Positions 16,990-24,838 of a DNA stretch of 38,868 bases are shown here, in pieces. The notes under the pieces were generated by a model. It saw only the letters and a program-made list of their open reading frames with translations. It was not told the origin of the DNA and ran no database searches. The translations under genes were made by a program, and so were the position numbers. Numbering within the stretch: position 1 is the stretch's first letter; each line of letters starts with the position of its first letter. Source of the DNA: Aerophototrophica crusticola (GTDB taxonomy: Bacteria > Pseudomonadota > Alphaproteobacteria > Azospirillales > Azospirillaceae); assembly GCA_001939945.1 (NCBI GenBank), contig MOEB01000035.1:1-38868 (forward strand), given 5' to 3'.

Positions 16990-18744
16990 TCAGGAGGCGA
17001 GGCGCAGCTCCCGGCCCGCCGGGGCCTCCACCGTCAGGCGGCCCTGGTCCACGCGCACCACCAGGTCGGCTTCCCGAAGGGTGCCCAGCCGGTGGGCGAT
17101 CATGAAGGTGGTGCGGCCGCGCATCAGCCGCTCCAGGCTTTCCAGGATCTCGTCCTCCGTCACCGTGTCGATGGCGCTGGTGGGTTCGTCCAGCACTAGG
17201 ATCGGCGCGTCCACCAGGAAGGCGCGGGCGATGGCGATCCGCTGGCGCTCACCCCCGGACAGGCGGGAGCCCCGCTCCCCCACCCGGGTCTGGTAGCCGT
17301 CGGGCAGGCGCATGATGAAGTCGTGGGCAGCGGCCTGCCGGGCGGCGGCGGCGATGCGGTCCATGCCGGCCGTCGGGTCGCCATAGGCGATGTTCTCCGC
17401 GATGGTGGTGGAGAACAGCACCGGGTCCTGCGGCACCACGGCGAACTGGCGGCGCAGGTCGGACAGCCTGAGGTCGCGCAAATCCTGCCCGTCCAGCAGG
17501 ATGCGGCCAGCGTTGGGGTCGATCTGGCGCATGATGAGGTTGACCAGGGTGGACTTGCCCGCCCCGGTGCGGCCGACGATGCCGACGCAGGTGCCGGGCC
17601 GCACGTCCAGGGTGGCGCCGGACAGGGCCGGGGTGCGGCCGTCATAGGCGAAGCGGACATCCTCCAGCCGGATGTGGCCGCGGGCGCGGGCGATGGGTTT
17701 CGCATCCGGCTTGTCCGCCACGGCCGGGGCGGCATCCATCAGGGCAAAGGCGCGGGCGGCGCTGGACAGGGCGCGCTGCTGGCCGGTCACGTGGGTGCCG
17801 ATGGTCTGGAGCGGGGCGTAGAGCTGGGCCAGGTACCCCAGCACCAGCAGGAGGTCGCCGGCGGTCATGTCCCCCGCCTGCACCGAGCGGGCGCCCAGGA
17901 AGAGGATGGCCGTGCCGCCCAGGGCGGAGGACAGGCCCAGCAACCCGGCCAGCAACCCTTCCACCCGTATGATGCGCTGGCGGCCGGTGAAGGCCGTGGC
18001 GGCGGCGGCGCGGAAGCGGGACACCTCCCGCTCCTCCTGCCCGAACAGGGTGACGATCCGGCTGGCGGCCAGCACCTCTGCCGCGATGCCGAAGGCGGCG
18101 GATTCCTGCTCCTGCGCCTTGGACCAGCGGCCCCGCATGGCGGTCTGGCTGAGGTGGATCAGCAGGATAACGGGCACGGCGGTGAGCAGGGCCACCAGGG
18201 CCAGGCCGCCGCTGATCCCGGCCGTGACGGAGAGGACACCGGCCAGGGAGATGCCGGCCACCAGCAGCGGCATGATGCCGTACAGGGCGGTCCATTGCAG
18301 GGCCGGCGCGTCATGCTGCAGCCGGTGGGCGGGGTCCTGGCTGCCCCGGTCGTGGCCGCCCACCGGCAGGGACAGGCCCCGGCGCAGCAGGCGCCCGCGG
18401 AAGTCCAGCACCATCCGCTCCGCCACCCAGTCGCGCAGCATCCAGTCACCATAATGGTGCGCGGCCATGACGATGGCCAGCACCGCCCCCAGCAGGGCGG
18501 CCGCCAGCAGCAGGCCGGGCCCGGCGGGCAGCAAGGCGGCCAAAGGGCCGGCCAGGGGTTGGCCGGCCAGCACGTTGTCCACCACCAGCTTCACCGGCAG
18601 GGGTGCCAGCAGGGCGAGGGGCAGCCCGGCTAGGCCGGACAGCAGCACCAGCAGCAGGTGGCGGTGGAAACCCCGTGCCTCGCGGAAGGCGCGGCGGTAC
18701 AGGGCGACGGCGCCGGAAAGGGTGGGGGTGGTCTGTTCGGCCAT
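16990..18744 (-). CDS. ABC exporter, fused membrane and ATPase domains (MsbA/lipid or multidrug type)
   Basis: This 584-residue half-transporter works as a homodimer in the inner membrane. A six-helix exporter domain covers about 25-325. The ATPase domain follows, with Walker A GRTGAGKST (391-399), Q-loop VVPQDPVLFS (437-), signature LSGGERQRIAIARAF (495-), Walker B ILVLDEPTSAID (about 515-526) and H-loop histidine H551 (MIAHRLGT). All motor residues are intact. The family includes MsbA lipid flippases and drug exporters; the substrate is unknown. The ATG at 18744 (MAEQTTPTL) is preferred over a GTG 24 bases upstream. No partner half-transporter is adjacent. Confidence 0.92.
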   Translation of the reverse strand: MAEQTTPTLSGAVALYRRAFREARGFHRHLLLVLLSGLAGLPLALLAPLPVKLVVDNVLAGQPLAGPLAALLPAGPGLLLAAALLGAVLAIVMAAHHYGDWMLRDWVAERMVLDFRGRLLRRGLSLPVGGHDRGSQDPAHRLQHDAPALQWTALYGIMPLLVAGISLAGVLSVTAGISGGLALVALLTAVPVILLIHLSQTAMRGRWSKAQEQESAAFGIAAEVLAASRIVTLFGQEEREVSRFRAAAATAFTGRQRIIRVEGLLAGLLGLSSALGGTAILFLGARSVQAGDMTAGDLLLVLGYLAQLYAPLQTIGTHVTGQQRALSSAARAFALMDAAPAVADKPDAKPIARARGHIRLEDVRFAYDGRTPALSGATLDVRPGTCVGIVGRTGAGKSTLVNLIMRQIDPNAGRILLDGQDLRDLRLSDLRRQFAVVPQDPVLFSTTIAENIAYGDPTAGMDRIAAAARQAAAHDFIMRLPDGYQTRVGERGSRLSGGERQRIAIARAFLVDAPILVLDEPTSAIDTVTEDEILESLERLMRGRTTFMIAHRLGTLREADLVVRVDQGRLTVEAPAGRELRLAS

Positions 18745-18866
18745 GGCAGGAACCCGGTCTATGCCCACAATCGGGCGGGCTAGTCCGGATGTGGGGCCCT
18801 GGCCGTTAACTTTATCCTTCCGGGCGCGCAGAATACCCCCAATGCGCAGGCGCCGTCAGGCCGTTG

Positions 18867-19046
18867 TCACGGGCGCGGGTCGGGCGCGGAAGGCGTGTCC
18901 CGGGCAAGGGGAGGCGGCGGTTCCGGCGGGGCGGCCGTGGGGGGCATGCTGGGCACGAACATCCAGGTGTCGGGCACCTGGGATTCATGGCTGGTGCAGG
19001 CGGCAAGGCCCAGCAACAGGATGGACACGGGCACAAGGCGGGGCAT
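18867..19046 (-). CDS. Small lipoprotein with Pro-rich tail
   Basis: This 59-residue protein begins MPRLVPVSILLLGLAAC: a short signal peptide with lipobox LAAC, so Cys17 should be lipidated by Lgt/LspA. The mature peptide, starting CTSHESQVPDTWMFVPS, turns into a proline-rich tail (PPTAAPPEPPPPLARDTPSA). Such Pro-rich small lipoproteins often sit at the outer membrane and reach into the cell wall, which is inference. Ribosome site AAGGGA is nine bases before ATG 19046. The family is unknown to me; the gene is short but the lipobox is clear. Confidence 0.7.
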   Translation of the reverse strand: MPRLVPVSILLLGLAACTSHESQVPDTWMFVPSMPPTAAPPEPPPPLARDTPSAPDPRP

Positions 19047-19128
19047 GGCGGCTTCCCTTTCGGGGTAAGCGTATCCCGATGCCGCGGGCGCCGCAACGGT
19101 GGCCTGGGCGTTCGCGCTAATACCAGCC

Positions 19129-19154
19129 GCCGTTGATCGTGACCGATCAACGGC
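19129..19154. repeat. Perfect inverted repeat GCCGTTGATCG-N4-CGATCAACGGC
   Basis: Two 11-base arms pair perfectly around the four-base loop TGAC. It lies upstream of the small lipoprotein gene and so could be an operator for it. No T-run follows on either strand, so a simple terminator is less likely. Confidence 0.55.
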
Positions 19155-19180
19155 CCCTCAAACGCCGGGCGCTGCCATCC

Positions 19181-19254
19181 GGCGGCTTGGCTTACGCGGG
19201 CATGGGCCCGCGGGCCGGCGGTCGCCGGCCTCCAGCGGCATAGGGTGCCGCTGG
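19181..19254. repeat. Two-hairpin REP-like element, copy B
   Basis: This is related to copy A at 2134-2209. It has GGCTTGGCTTAC, a first hairpin (GCGGGC 19196-19201 / GCCCGC 19206-19211), the linker GGGCCGGCGGTCGCCGGCCT and a second hairpin (CCAGCGGCA 19232-19240 / TGCCGCTGG 19246-19254). In the first hairpin the two arms are swapped compared with copy A, so pairing is kept though the sequence differs. Confidence 0.6.
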
Positions 19255-19260
19255 TTCGCG

Positions 19261-19278
19261 ACTTTCGAATTCGAAAGT
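19261..19278. repeat. 18-base perfect palindrome ACTTTCGAATTCGAAAGT
   Basis: A fully self-complementary, AT-richer site with no loop lies seven bases from the parS-like site at 19285-19310. It is the form of a dimeric regulator operator. No second copy was seen in the window. Confidence 0.5.
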
Positions 19279-19284
19279 GGGCGT

Positions 19285-19310
19285 CGGGCTATCCGACGTC
19301 GGATAGCCCG
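19285..19310. promoter_or_regulatory. parS-like palindrome 1 (TATCCGAC/GTCGGATA core)
   Basis: The 16-base core at 19290-19305 is a perfect palindrome and the symmetry extends to 26 bases (arms CGGGCTATCCGAC and GTCGGATAGCCCG). It begins ten bases past the infA stop codon. It is one of six copies of ATCCGACGTCGGAT around parAB. It may also act as a hairpin at the end of infA. Confidence 0.6.
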
Positions 19311-19320
19311 TCCGATCGGG

Positions 19321-19611
19321 TCAGCGGCGGCGGGGCGGGGGGCCGCCGGGGCGGCGCACGCCACCTGGGGGCGGCATGGAGCCCGGGCGCTCGTCCTTGT
19401 GGCGGAAGGTGATGCGGCCCTTGGACAGGTCGTAGGGCGTCATCTCCACCGTCACCCGGTCACCGGCCAGGGTGCGGATACGGCTCTTGCGCATGCGGCC
19501 GGCCGTGTAGGCCATGATCTCGTGCCCGTTCTCCAGGGTCACGCGGAACCGGCCGTCGGGCAGCGCCTCGGAGACGGTGCCCTCGAACTCGATGAACTCT
19601 TCCTTGGCCAT
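19321..19611 (-). CDS. infA: Translation initiation factor IF-1 with C-terminal extension
   Basis: IF-1 binds the 30S A site during initiation. The 96-residue protein begins [20 protein letters not shown] after AGGAG, and contains the OB-fold blocks [24 protein letters not shown] and [18 protein letters not shown], which match IF-1 throughout. The usual family length is about 72; here a Pro/Gly/Arg-rich tail of about 24 residues (ending GGPPPRRR) is added. The gene is 85 bases downstream of the RhlE-like helicase gene on the same strand, so they may be co-transcribed. I cannot tell whether this is the only infA of the organism or a second copy. Confidence 0.95.
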   Translation of the reverse strand: MAKEEFIEFEGTVSEALPDGRFRVTLENGHEIMAYTAGRMRKSRIRTLAGDRVTVEMTPYDLSKGRITFRHKDERPGSMPPPGGVRRPGGPPPRRR

Positions 19612-19696
19612 GATCGGCTCCTGTCTCTCAGATAGGCTGGCGCCCCCGGCGGCCTGAACCTGGCCGCCGGGGGATGGTCGTGATGGGTGGATAACG

Positions 19697-21331
19697 TCAG
19701 GAACCGCGCCGGGCGCCCTTCAGGAACGCCGGCGCCCAGTCGCCTTCGGGGGAAACAGTGTTGGCGGCCGGCCGGGGGGCCGGCTTGGCCCCCTGGGCCG
19801 GGCGGCCACGCTGGTTGTCGTTGCGGCCGCCCTCCGCCGGGCGGGCATGGTCGGGACGGTGGTGCGCCTGCGGGCGGTTGCCGCCCTCCGCCCGGGGCTG
19901 GTCGGGGCGGCGGGGACGGTCCTGCCGGTTGGCGTCGGGCCGCGCCCCCTGGGCCGGGCGGCCGCCCTCGGCACGGGAGGAGCCCGGTTGGGAGGCGTTT
20001 GCCGGCTTGGGCCCGCCGGGGCGCTGCTGCCGGTTCCCCTCCCCTGCCCCGCCGTTGCGGTTGCCCGCCTGCTGGGGACGGCCGGGGGACTGGCGGCCCT
20101 GCTGCTGGCCGTTGCCGCCGCGCCCGCCCCGGCTGCCCTGGGGCTGCGCCGGACGGTTGGCCGGGGTGGCCGCCGCGATGGCCGCGGCGGACGGGGTGGC
20201 AATGGGGGCGGGGGCCGGGGCCACGGCGATGCTGCGGCGGATGGCCTTCTCGATGTCCCGCAGCAGGGGGCGGTCCTCCCCCGTCACCAGGGACACGGCG
20301 ACGCCGTCCTTGCCCGCCCGGCCGGTGCGGCCGATGCGGTGGACATAGGCCTCCGGCACCTCCGGCAGGTCGAAGTTGAAGACGTGGCTGATGCCGTCCA
20401 CGTCGATGCCGCGGGCGGCGATGTCGGTGGCCACCAGGGCGCGGGAGGCGCCGGACTTGAAGGCGGCCAGCGCCCGTTCCCGCGCCGGCTGGGACTTGTT
20501 GGCGTGGAACGGGTCCGCCTGGATGCCCGCCGCGGTCAGGAAGGCGGCCAGCTTGTTGGCGCCCCGCTTGGTGCGGGTGAAGATGATGGCCCGGGTCACC
20601 GCCGGGTCGCTGAGCAGCGCGCCCAGCACGCCGTTCTTCACGGCATTGTCCACCATCACCACGCTCTGCGCGATGCGGTCCACGGTGGAGGAAGGCGGCG
20701 CCACCTCCACCCGCACATGGTCACGCAGCAGGCTGTGGGCCAGCTTGGTCACCGCGTCCGGCATGGTGGCGGAGAAGAACAGGGTGTGGCGCTTGGCCGG
20801 CAGCACGGCCACCACGCGCTTCACGTCATGGATGAAGCCCATGTCCAGCATGCGGTCCGCCTCGTCCAGGACGAAGGCCTCCACCGCGTTCAGCTTCACC
20901 TCCCCCTGGCCCATCAGGTCCAGCAGGCGGCCGGGGGTGGCGACCAGGATGTCCGGGCCGGCGTTCATCGCCCGGACCTGGGGCCCGAGCGACACGCCGC
21001 CATGGACCACCGTGTGGGTCAGCCCCAGCACGGCGCCGAACCGGCCGAACGTCTCCCCCACCTGGATGGCCAGCTCACGGGTCGGGGTCAGCACCAGGAC
21101 GCGGGGGGCCTTCGGCGCGACGCGCTTCGGTTCCGCGGCGAGGCGCTGGAGCAGGGGCAGGGCGAAGGCGATGGTCTTGCCCGTACCGGTCTGGGCGAGG
21201 CCCAGCACGTCACGGCCGGCAAGGCCCGGGGGGATGGCCGCCACCTGGATGGGGGTCGGCTTGGTGAAGCCATCGGACTCCAGCACGCCCAACAGGCGGG
21301 CATTGAGGCCGAGGGAAGGGAAATCAGACAT
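19697..21331 (-). CDS. rhlE: DEAD-box RNA helicase, RhlE-like
   Basis: This 544-residue ATP-dependent RNA helicase has all core motifs: Q motif GFTKPTPIQ (21-29), motif I AQTGTGKT (46-53), PTRELA (83-88), motif II DEAD (156-159), motif III SAT (187-189) and motif [12 protein letters not shown] (around 320-330). The helicase core ends near 385; the rest is a low-complexity Gln/Gly/Arg/Pro/Asn tail that likely binds RNA, as in RhlE and RNA-chaperone helicases. Such proteins act in ribosome assembly, RNA decay and cold adaptation. ATG 21331 starts [10 protein letters not shown]. It lies upstream of infA, fitting a joint translation-related transcript. Confidence 0.93.
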   Translation of the reverse strand: MSDFPSLGLNARLLGVLESDGFTKPTPIQVAAIPPGLAGRDVLGLAQTGTGKTIAFALPLLQRLAAEPKRVAPKAPRVLVLTPTRELAIQVGETFGRFGAVLGLTHTVVHGGVSLGPQVRAMNAGPDILVATPGRLLDLMGQGEVKLNAVEAFVLDEADRMLDMGFIHDVKRVVAVLPAKRHTLFFSATMPDAVTKLAHSLLRDHVRVEVAPPSSTVDRIAQSVVMVDNAVKNGVLGALLSDPAVTRAIIFTRTKRGANKLAAFLTAAGIQADPFHANKSQPARERALAAFKSGASRALVATDIAARGIDVDGISHVFNFDLPEVPEAYVHRIGRTGRAGKDGVAVSLVTGEDRPLLRDIEKAIRRSIAVAPAPAPIATPSAAAIAAATPANRPAQPQGSRGGRGGNGQQQGRQSPGRPQQAGNRNGGAGEGNRQQRPGGPKPANASQPGSSRAEGGRPAQGARPDANRQDRPRRPDQPRAEGGNRPQAHHRPDHARPAEGGRNDNQRGRPAQGAKPAPRPAANTVSPEGDWAPAFLKGARRGS

Positions 21332-21786
21332 CTATCATTCCTGGCGGCAGCGGCCGCGAAGGTCGGGCCCGGCAGGCACGCCGGCCCCGCGCGGCCGGAC
21401 ACCAGCCGCAGGTGGCAAGGGCCGGGCACCGGAAGGGCGCTCGGCGACGAATGGTATCCCGACGGCCTGGGGAAGGCAGGGTGCGGGCCCGGCAGGCGGG
21501 CGCATCCCGATTGGCGGTTGGGGAGCTGGGCTCCTGCGCGCCGTTCCATTGGGACAGGCGGGCCGCCCGGTGGGCGGTGCCTGTCGACCCCTACTGGAAC
21601 GGGGGGACCCGCAGCGGGGTCGGGCTCCAGGAGCAAGATCGATGGGCGCAAGATGGGGCTTGGCGCGGCCTGGGGCAAGGGACCATTGCGGGGGGCTGTC
21701 CTGCCCCGGAAGCAGGCGCCTGCCCCCTGCCGGGTCGGCCCGCGGGTTCTGAACCGACAGGGCGGTTCGGTTCCGGCCGCCCCGCC
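21332..21786. other. Gap of 455 bases between rhlE and repA
   Basis: I see no convincing gene; frames open through the gap have no ribosome site or recognisable motif. It must hold the rhlE-infA promoter. A hairpin GAACCG/CGGTTC (21751-21768) lies just past the repA stop and is listed separately. Confidence 0.5.
21751..21768 (-). terminator. Possible repA terminator hairpin
   Basis: Six-base arms GAACCG and CGGTTC enclose a six-base loop, 18 bases past the repA stop codon on the minus strand. There is no run of T after it, so the call is weak. Confidence 0.3.
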
Positions 21787-22848
21787 TCACTCAGCCTGGG
21801 CCTGGTCGGCGGCCACCGCCTCATCCGCCTCCAGGAAGCTGTCGGGGGCATATTCCCGCCAGCGGTCCAGGCGCCAGAACACCACCATGTTGCGGGCCAG
21901 CGGCAGGCGCTTGGGCGTGCCGTCGGGGCCGGGCATGGTGTCGATGATCTTGAAGGCGTACTCGGGCAGCGGCTTCTTCTTGTTGGCAATCTTCTTGAGC
22001 TGGACCTTGAAGTTCCGGTCGTCCATGTCGGAGCCGACCCGCACCCGCAGCTTCTGCAGGCCGATCTTGAAGCCCGGCTGGTTGCCCACATGGGCGCGGG
22101 CCAGTTCGTACAGCCGCTTCTCCATGACCGGCAGGTCGAAATACACGGGGTCATAGGTCAGGAAGCGGCGGTCCTTCAGGACGGCCCGGTAGAGCCAGTC
22201 GCAGAGCTTGACCCGCACATGCTTCAGCCGGCGCTCGCCGGTGGCGGGATTGCGGCTGTACTCGGCCTTCGCCGCCTCCAGCCAGCTGAACCACTCGTCG
22301 GAGCCCTGGCCGCCCGTCTCGATGTTGGTCTTGACCTGGGTACCCTGGAGCCGCTCCAGCGCGCCGCTGATCCGCTCATAGCTGGTGTTGCTGGCGAAGA
22401 TGCGGGTGACGCGGCAGAAATCGTGCCAGGTGAACTGCACCCAGCGGCTCGCCCGCTCGCCGGCGTTGATCCGGTCCACCAGCAGGGAGATGGCGTAGAT
22501 CAGGATTTCCTTGTCGTAGATGGTGGCGATGCCGGCGTCGGTGCCCTTCACCTCGATCATGACGTTGCCGTCATGGTAGCGGATGGGCTCGGTCCGCTTC
22601 TCCTTCGTCAGGGCGAAGAAGTTGTAGACCATGACGGAGCGCTCGTTCTTGACGCTTCCGCGCAGGGGGCTGTCCAGGATGCCGGGGAGCGGGATCTGGT
22701 CCTCGTCGTCGTCCGGCACGTCGCCAACCTGGACGACCTCTAGCTCCTGGTCCGGGGGCAGCGCGGACGCGGTGGGCTTGCGCCGGCCCCGGGGGCGGCT
22801 GCCGCCGGATGCTGACGTTCCCTCGAATTCACCGCCGCGCTGAGCCAT
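21787..22848 (-). CDS. repA: Replication initiator protein RepA (RPA family)
   Basis: This 353-residue protein should bind the adjacent iterons and open the origin of this replicon. After a disordered N-terminus of about 70 residues (acidic VGDVPDDDEDQ) the conserved core begins at IPLPGILDSPLRGSVKNERS and VMVYNFFALTKEKRTEP, characteristic of the RepA/RPA initiator family of alphaproteobacterial plasmids and chromids. It then has IYDKEILIYAISLLVDRINAG and a winged-helix-like part (FTWHDFCRVT, YERISGALERL), followed by a second half with basic patches (KVQLKKIANKKKPLPEY). The start is ATG 22848 with a strong GGAGGGG; a longer frame to 22911 was rejected. An iteron-like sequence (22810-22827) lies inside the first codons, suggesting autoregulation. 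It is oriented away from the iteron cluster. Confidence 0.9.
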   Translation of the reverse strand: MAQRGGEFEGTSASGGSRPRGRRKPTASALPPDQELEVVQVGDVPDDDEDQIPLPGILDSPLRGSVKNERSVMVYNFFALTKEKRTEPIRYHDGNVMIEVKGTDAGIATIYDKEILIYAISLLVDRINAGERASRWVQFTWHDFCRVTRIFASNTSYERISGALERLQGTQVKTNIETGGQGSDEWFSWLEAAKAEYSRNPATGERRLKHVRVKLCDWLYRAVLKDRRFLTYDPVYFDLPVMEKRLYELARAHVGNQPGFKIGLQKLRVRVGSDMDDRNFKVQLKKIANKKKPLPEYAFKIIDTMPGPDGTPKRLPLARNMVVFWRLDRWREYAPDSFLEADEAVAADQAQAE

Positions 22849-23846
22849 GGCTTCCCCTCCAGGTCCATGGGCGGATGGTTGGTCGGGGCGGGCGGGAGAG
22901 TCCAGAAGCAAACAGCATGTTGCTGACGATCCCTTGAATCTTTACCAGCCCTGGTGTCCCGGAAGCCTTGTGGCGGCTGGGGTCGGCCCCTGCAAGGCTC
23001 GCCCCCGGGAAGCTGCCGGCAGGGCCTTCTTCAAGGGATCGTCAGCATCGAAGCCCCTGTGTTGCCCACTCACGGGAGAATCGGCCCCACGCGTGCGGGG
23101 CCAAGGGTAACCAAGGGATTCAGGAATCCTGTTAAACCAGGTGTTACAAGGTTATAGGCGCCAGGATGCGTTTCGGATCAAGCACTTGCACCGGAGTCGT
23201 GCTGACGAACCCTTGGGGGCATGCTGACGAACCCGCGGGCGCGATGCTGGCGTTCCCGCGAGGGCCGGAAACCCTGCTGACGAAACCTTGAGCCGGCCCG
23301 CGGGTTGGAATGCCCCCTGCCCGGCCGCTTGCTGGCGTTCCCTTGAGCGGGTGCTGACAAAACCTTGAAAACGGGCTGTCGGGAGACCCCGGCGTTAGGA
23401 GGTTGCTGACGTTTCCGCGAGTCAAGGCGGGTACCGGGCGGGGCGGGACTCAAGGGTTCGTCAGCAAGCGGGCCGGCGTGGGCAAAGGCCCGCGAATCCT
23501 GGCCTGCCGTGGGCGCCCTGGGGGCATGTGTGCGCCTTCGGGGGAGGTTTCGCCAGCATTCCCGGCGCATCCTGGGGAGGGGGACTCAAGGGAACGTCAG
23601 CAGCATCGAGCGTCGGATGTTCAAGGGATCGTCAGCATCGCGGGAGCCGTGACGGGCTAGCGAATCGATAGGAGCGCGGTCGTGTCCGGGTGCCGGGGGT
23701 CCCCGTGGCGGCGCGGGCATAGGACCATGAACCCGCAGGTAAGTTGATGGTCCGCGCGGGACGGATCGGGGGGCCGTGCGGGTGCAGACAGGTGAATGGC
23801 GAGGGACGCGATGGTCGCTTCGCGCGATTGCTGACGTTCCTTCGGG
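22810..23846. other. Iteron-containing replication origin
   Basis: About 15 copies of an 18-base iteron, consensus TGCTGACGWWCCCTTGAA, are visible. Forward copies start at 22810, 22921, 23200, 23222, 23245, 23275, 23330, 23352, 23404 and 23829. Inverted copies (TTCAAGGGWWCGTCAGCA) start at 23030, 23449, 23541 (weak), 23585 and 23620. The closest forward copies are 22-23 bases apart, two helix turns, as in iteron origins. The set lies between repA and parB, in the 1147-base gap 22849-23995, where no gene is seen. A less GC-rich part around 23115-23160 (GTTAAACCAGGTGTTACAAG) could be the unwinding element. No clear DnaA box was found. Ten GANTC sites fall within 22898-23666. Confidence 0.88.
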
Positions 23847-23938
23847 GGGCGTAGAGCGTGTGGGGAAGTGTGACGGGCAGCGTGCAGCCTGAGTGGGGGC
23901 CCGCTGCCGCGCCATAGGCACGGCGGCTTTCCCGAGGG

Positions 23939-23957
23939 GCCCGGGTCAAGCCCGGGC
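23939..23957 (-). terminator. Possible parAB terminator
   Basis: The hairpin GCCCGGG (23939-23945) / CCCGGGC (23951-23957) with a five-base loop lies 39 bases past the parB stop on the minus strand. No T-run follows, so a Rho-independent terminator is only possible. Confidence 0.35.
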
Positions 23958-23995
23958 TGACATCTGGTGATTGGCAGGATTGGGGAGATCGGGCG

Positions 23996-24838
23996 TCAGC
24001 CCAGCACGTCGTCGATGGTGCGGCGCAGGGCCAGGAGTTGCTCCCGCTGGCGGGCGGTCAGGGCGTTCTTCTTGCCCTTCAGCGCGTCCAGGGACTTGGC
24101 GATACGGACGATACCGCGCAACGCGAGGCCCGCCGGGTCCTCCGCGGGTTCGCGCCTTGCCGGGGCGGGGGCGGCGGACTTCTCGGCCCGGATGCCGCGG
24201 ACGGTGAGCAGGCCTTCCTGCGCCCGCTGCCAGAGGGAGAGCTGGCGGGCCGGGTCGTCGATGGTTGCCAGCTCGATCAGCAGGGAGCGGGATACCTGCT
24301 TATCGGACGTCGGATACTCCGCCTGGATGGTGGGGTGCAGGGTCAGCAGGCGCAGCAGGGCGCTCACCTGCCCCTGGCTCTTGCCAACGGCGCCGCCCAG
24401 CTCCTCCTGGGTGTAGCCGTGCTTGTCCAGCAGCTTCTGCAAGGCCGCCGCCTCTTCCAGGGCGTTCAGGTCCTGGCGTTGCAGGTTCTCGATCAGGCCG
24501 ATCTCATCCACGTCGCCCGTGGTGACGATGGCGAAGATGGTGGGCCAGCCCAGCAGCCGGGCTGCCCGCCAGCGCCGCTCGCCGGAGACGATCTCATAGG
24601 CCCCGCCCTCCCCCTCCCGCACCAGGATGGGGTGGATCAGGCGGACGCGGGCCATGCTGGCCGCCAGCTCCTGCAAGGCCGCCTCGTCGAAGTGGCGGCG
24701 GGGCTGGTCCGCCCGGGGCTGGAGCTTCTCCACGTCCAGCTCCAGCAGGCGGGGGAAGTCGCCCGAGGTGCCGAACAGCGGGTCGCGGGCCACCCGCTCG
24801 ATGGCGGTGCCGAAGGTCTCGCGGCGCTTCAGCTTCAT
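23996..24838 (-). CDS. parB: Chromosome/plasmid partition protein ParB
   Basis: This 280-residue CTP-dependent DNA clamp loads at parS and spreads to form the partition complex. The N-terminal domain has LLELDVEKLQPRADQPRRHF, the P-loop-like CTPase box GERRWRAARLLG (86-97) and the arginine-rich ENLQRQDLN (117-125). The helix-turn-helix region follows at about 142-165 (GYTQEELGGAVGKSQGQVS). The C-terminal third has a linker rich in Ala/Pro and a dimerisation end (LTARQREQLLALRRTIDDVLG). It overlaps parA by four bases (ATGA), so the two are translationally coupled. The parS-like site at 24301-24316 lies in codons about 175-180. The sequence differs from chromosomal ParB in places, fitting a secondary replicon. 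Confidence 0.93.
   Translation of the reverse strand: MKLKRRETFGTAIERVARDPLFGTSGDFPRLLELDVEKLQPRADQPRRHFDEAALQELAASMARVRLIHPILVREGEGGAYEIVSGERRWRAARLLGWPTIFAIVTTGDVDEIGLIENLQRQDLNALEEAAALQKLLDKHGYTQEELGGAVGKSQGQVSALLRLLTLHPTIQAEYPTSDKQVSRSLLIELATIDDPARQLSLWQRAQEGLLTVRGIRAEKSAAPAPARREPAEDPAGLALRGIVRIAKSLDALKGKKNALTARQREQLLALRRTIDDVLG
24301..24316. promoter_or_regulatory. parS-like palindrome 2 (inside parB)
   Basis: TATCGGACGTCGGATA differs from the consensus TATCCGACGTCGGATA at one base (fifth position). It lies in the parB coding sequence. An intragenic site of this kind is more typical of a partition site than of a promoter operator. Confidence 0.5.

Noticed and set aside
21335-21790. Minus-strand open frame between rhlE and repA
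   Set aside because: Pro/Arg/Gly-rich peptide typical of a chance frame in GC-rich DNA, no ribosome site, overlaps the end of repA.
22847-23110. Plus-strand open frame across the iterons
   Set aside because: Its peptide has no recognisable motif, it begins inside the repA start region and it runs through origin repeats.
23609-23620. Half-site CGTCGGATG near the iterons
   Set aside because: Only one arm of the palindrome is present, so it is likely chance.
22921-23637. Repeated spaced motif resembling a CRISPR array
   Set aside because: The repeats are 18 bases, imperfect, in both directions and with uneven spacing; they are iterons beside repA.
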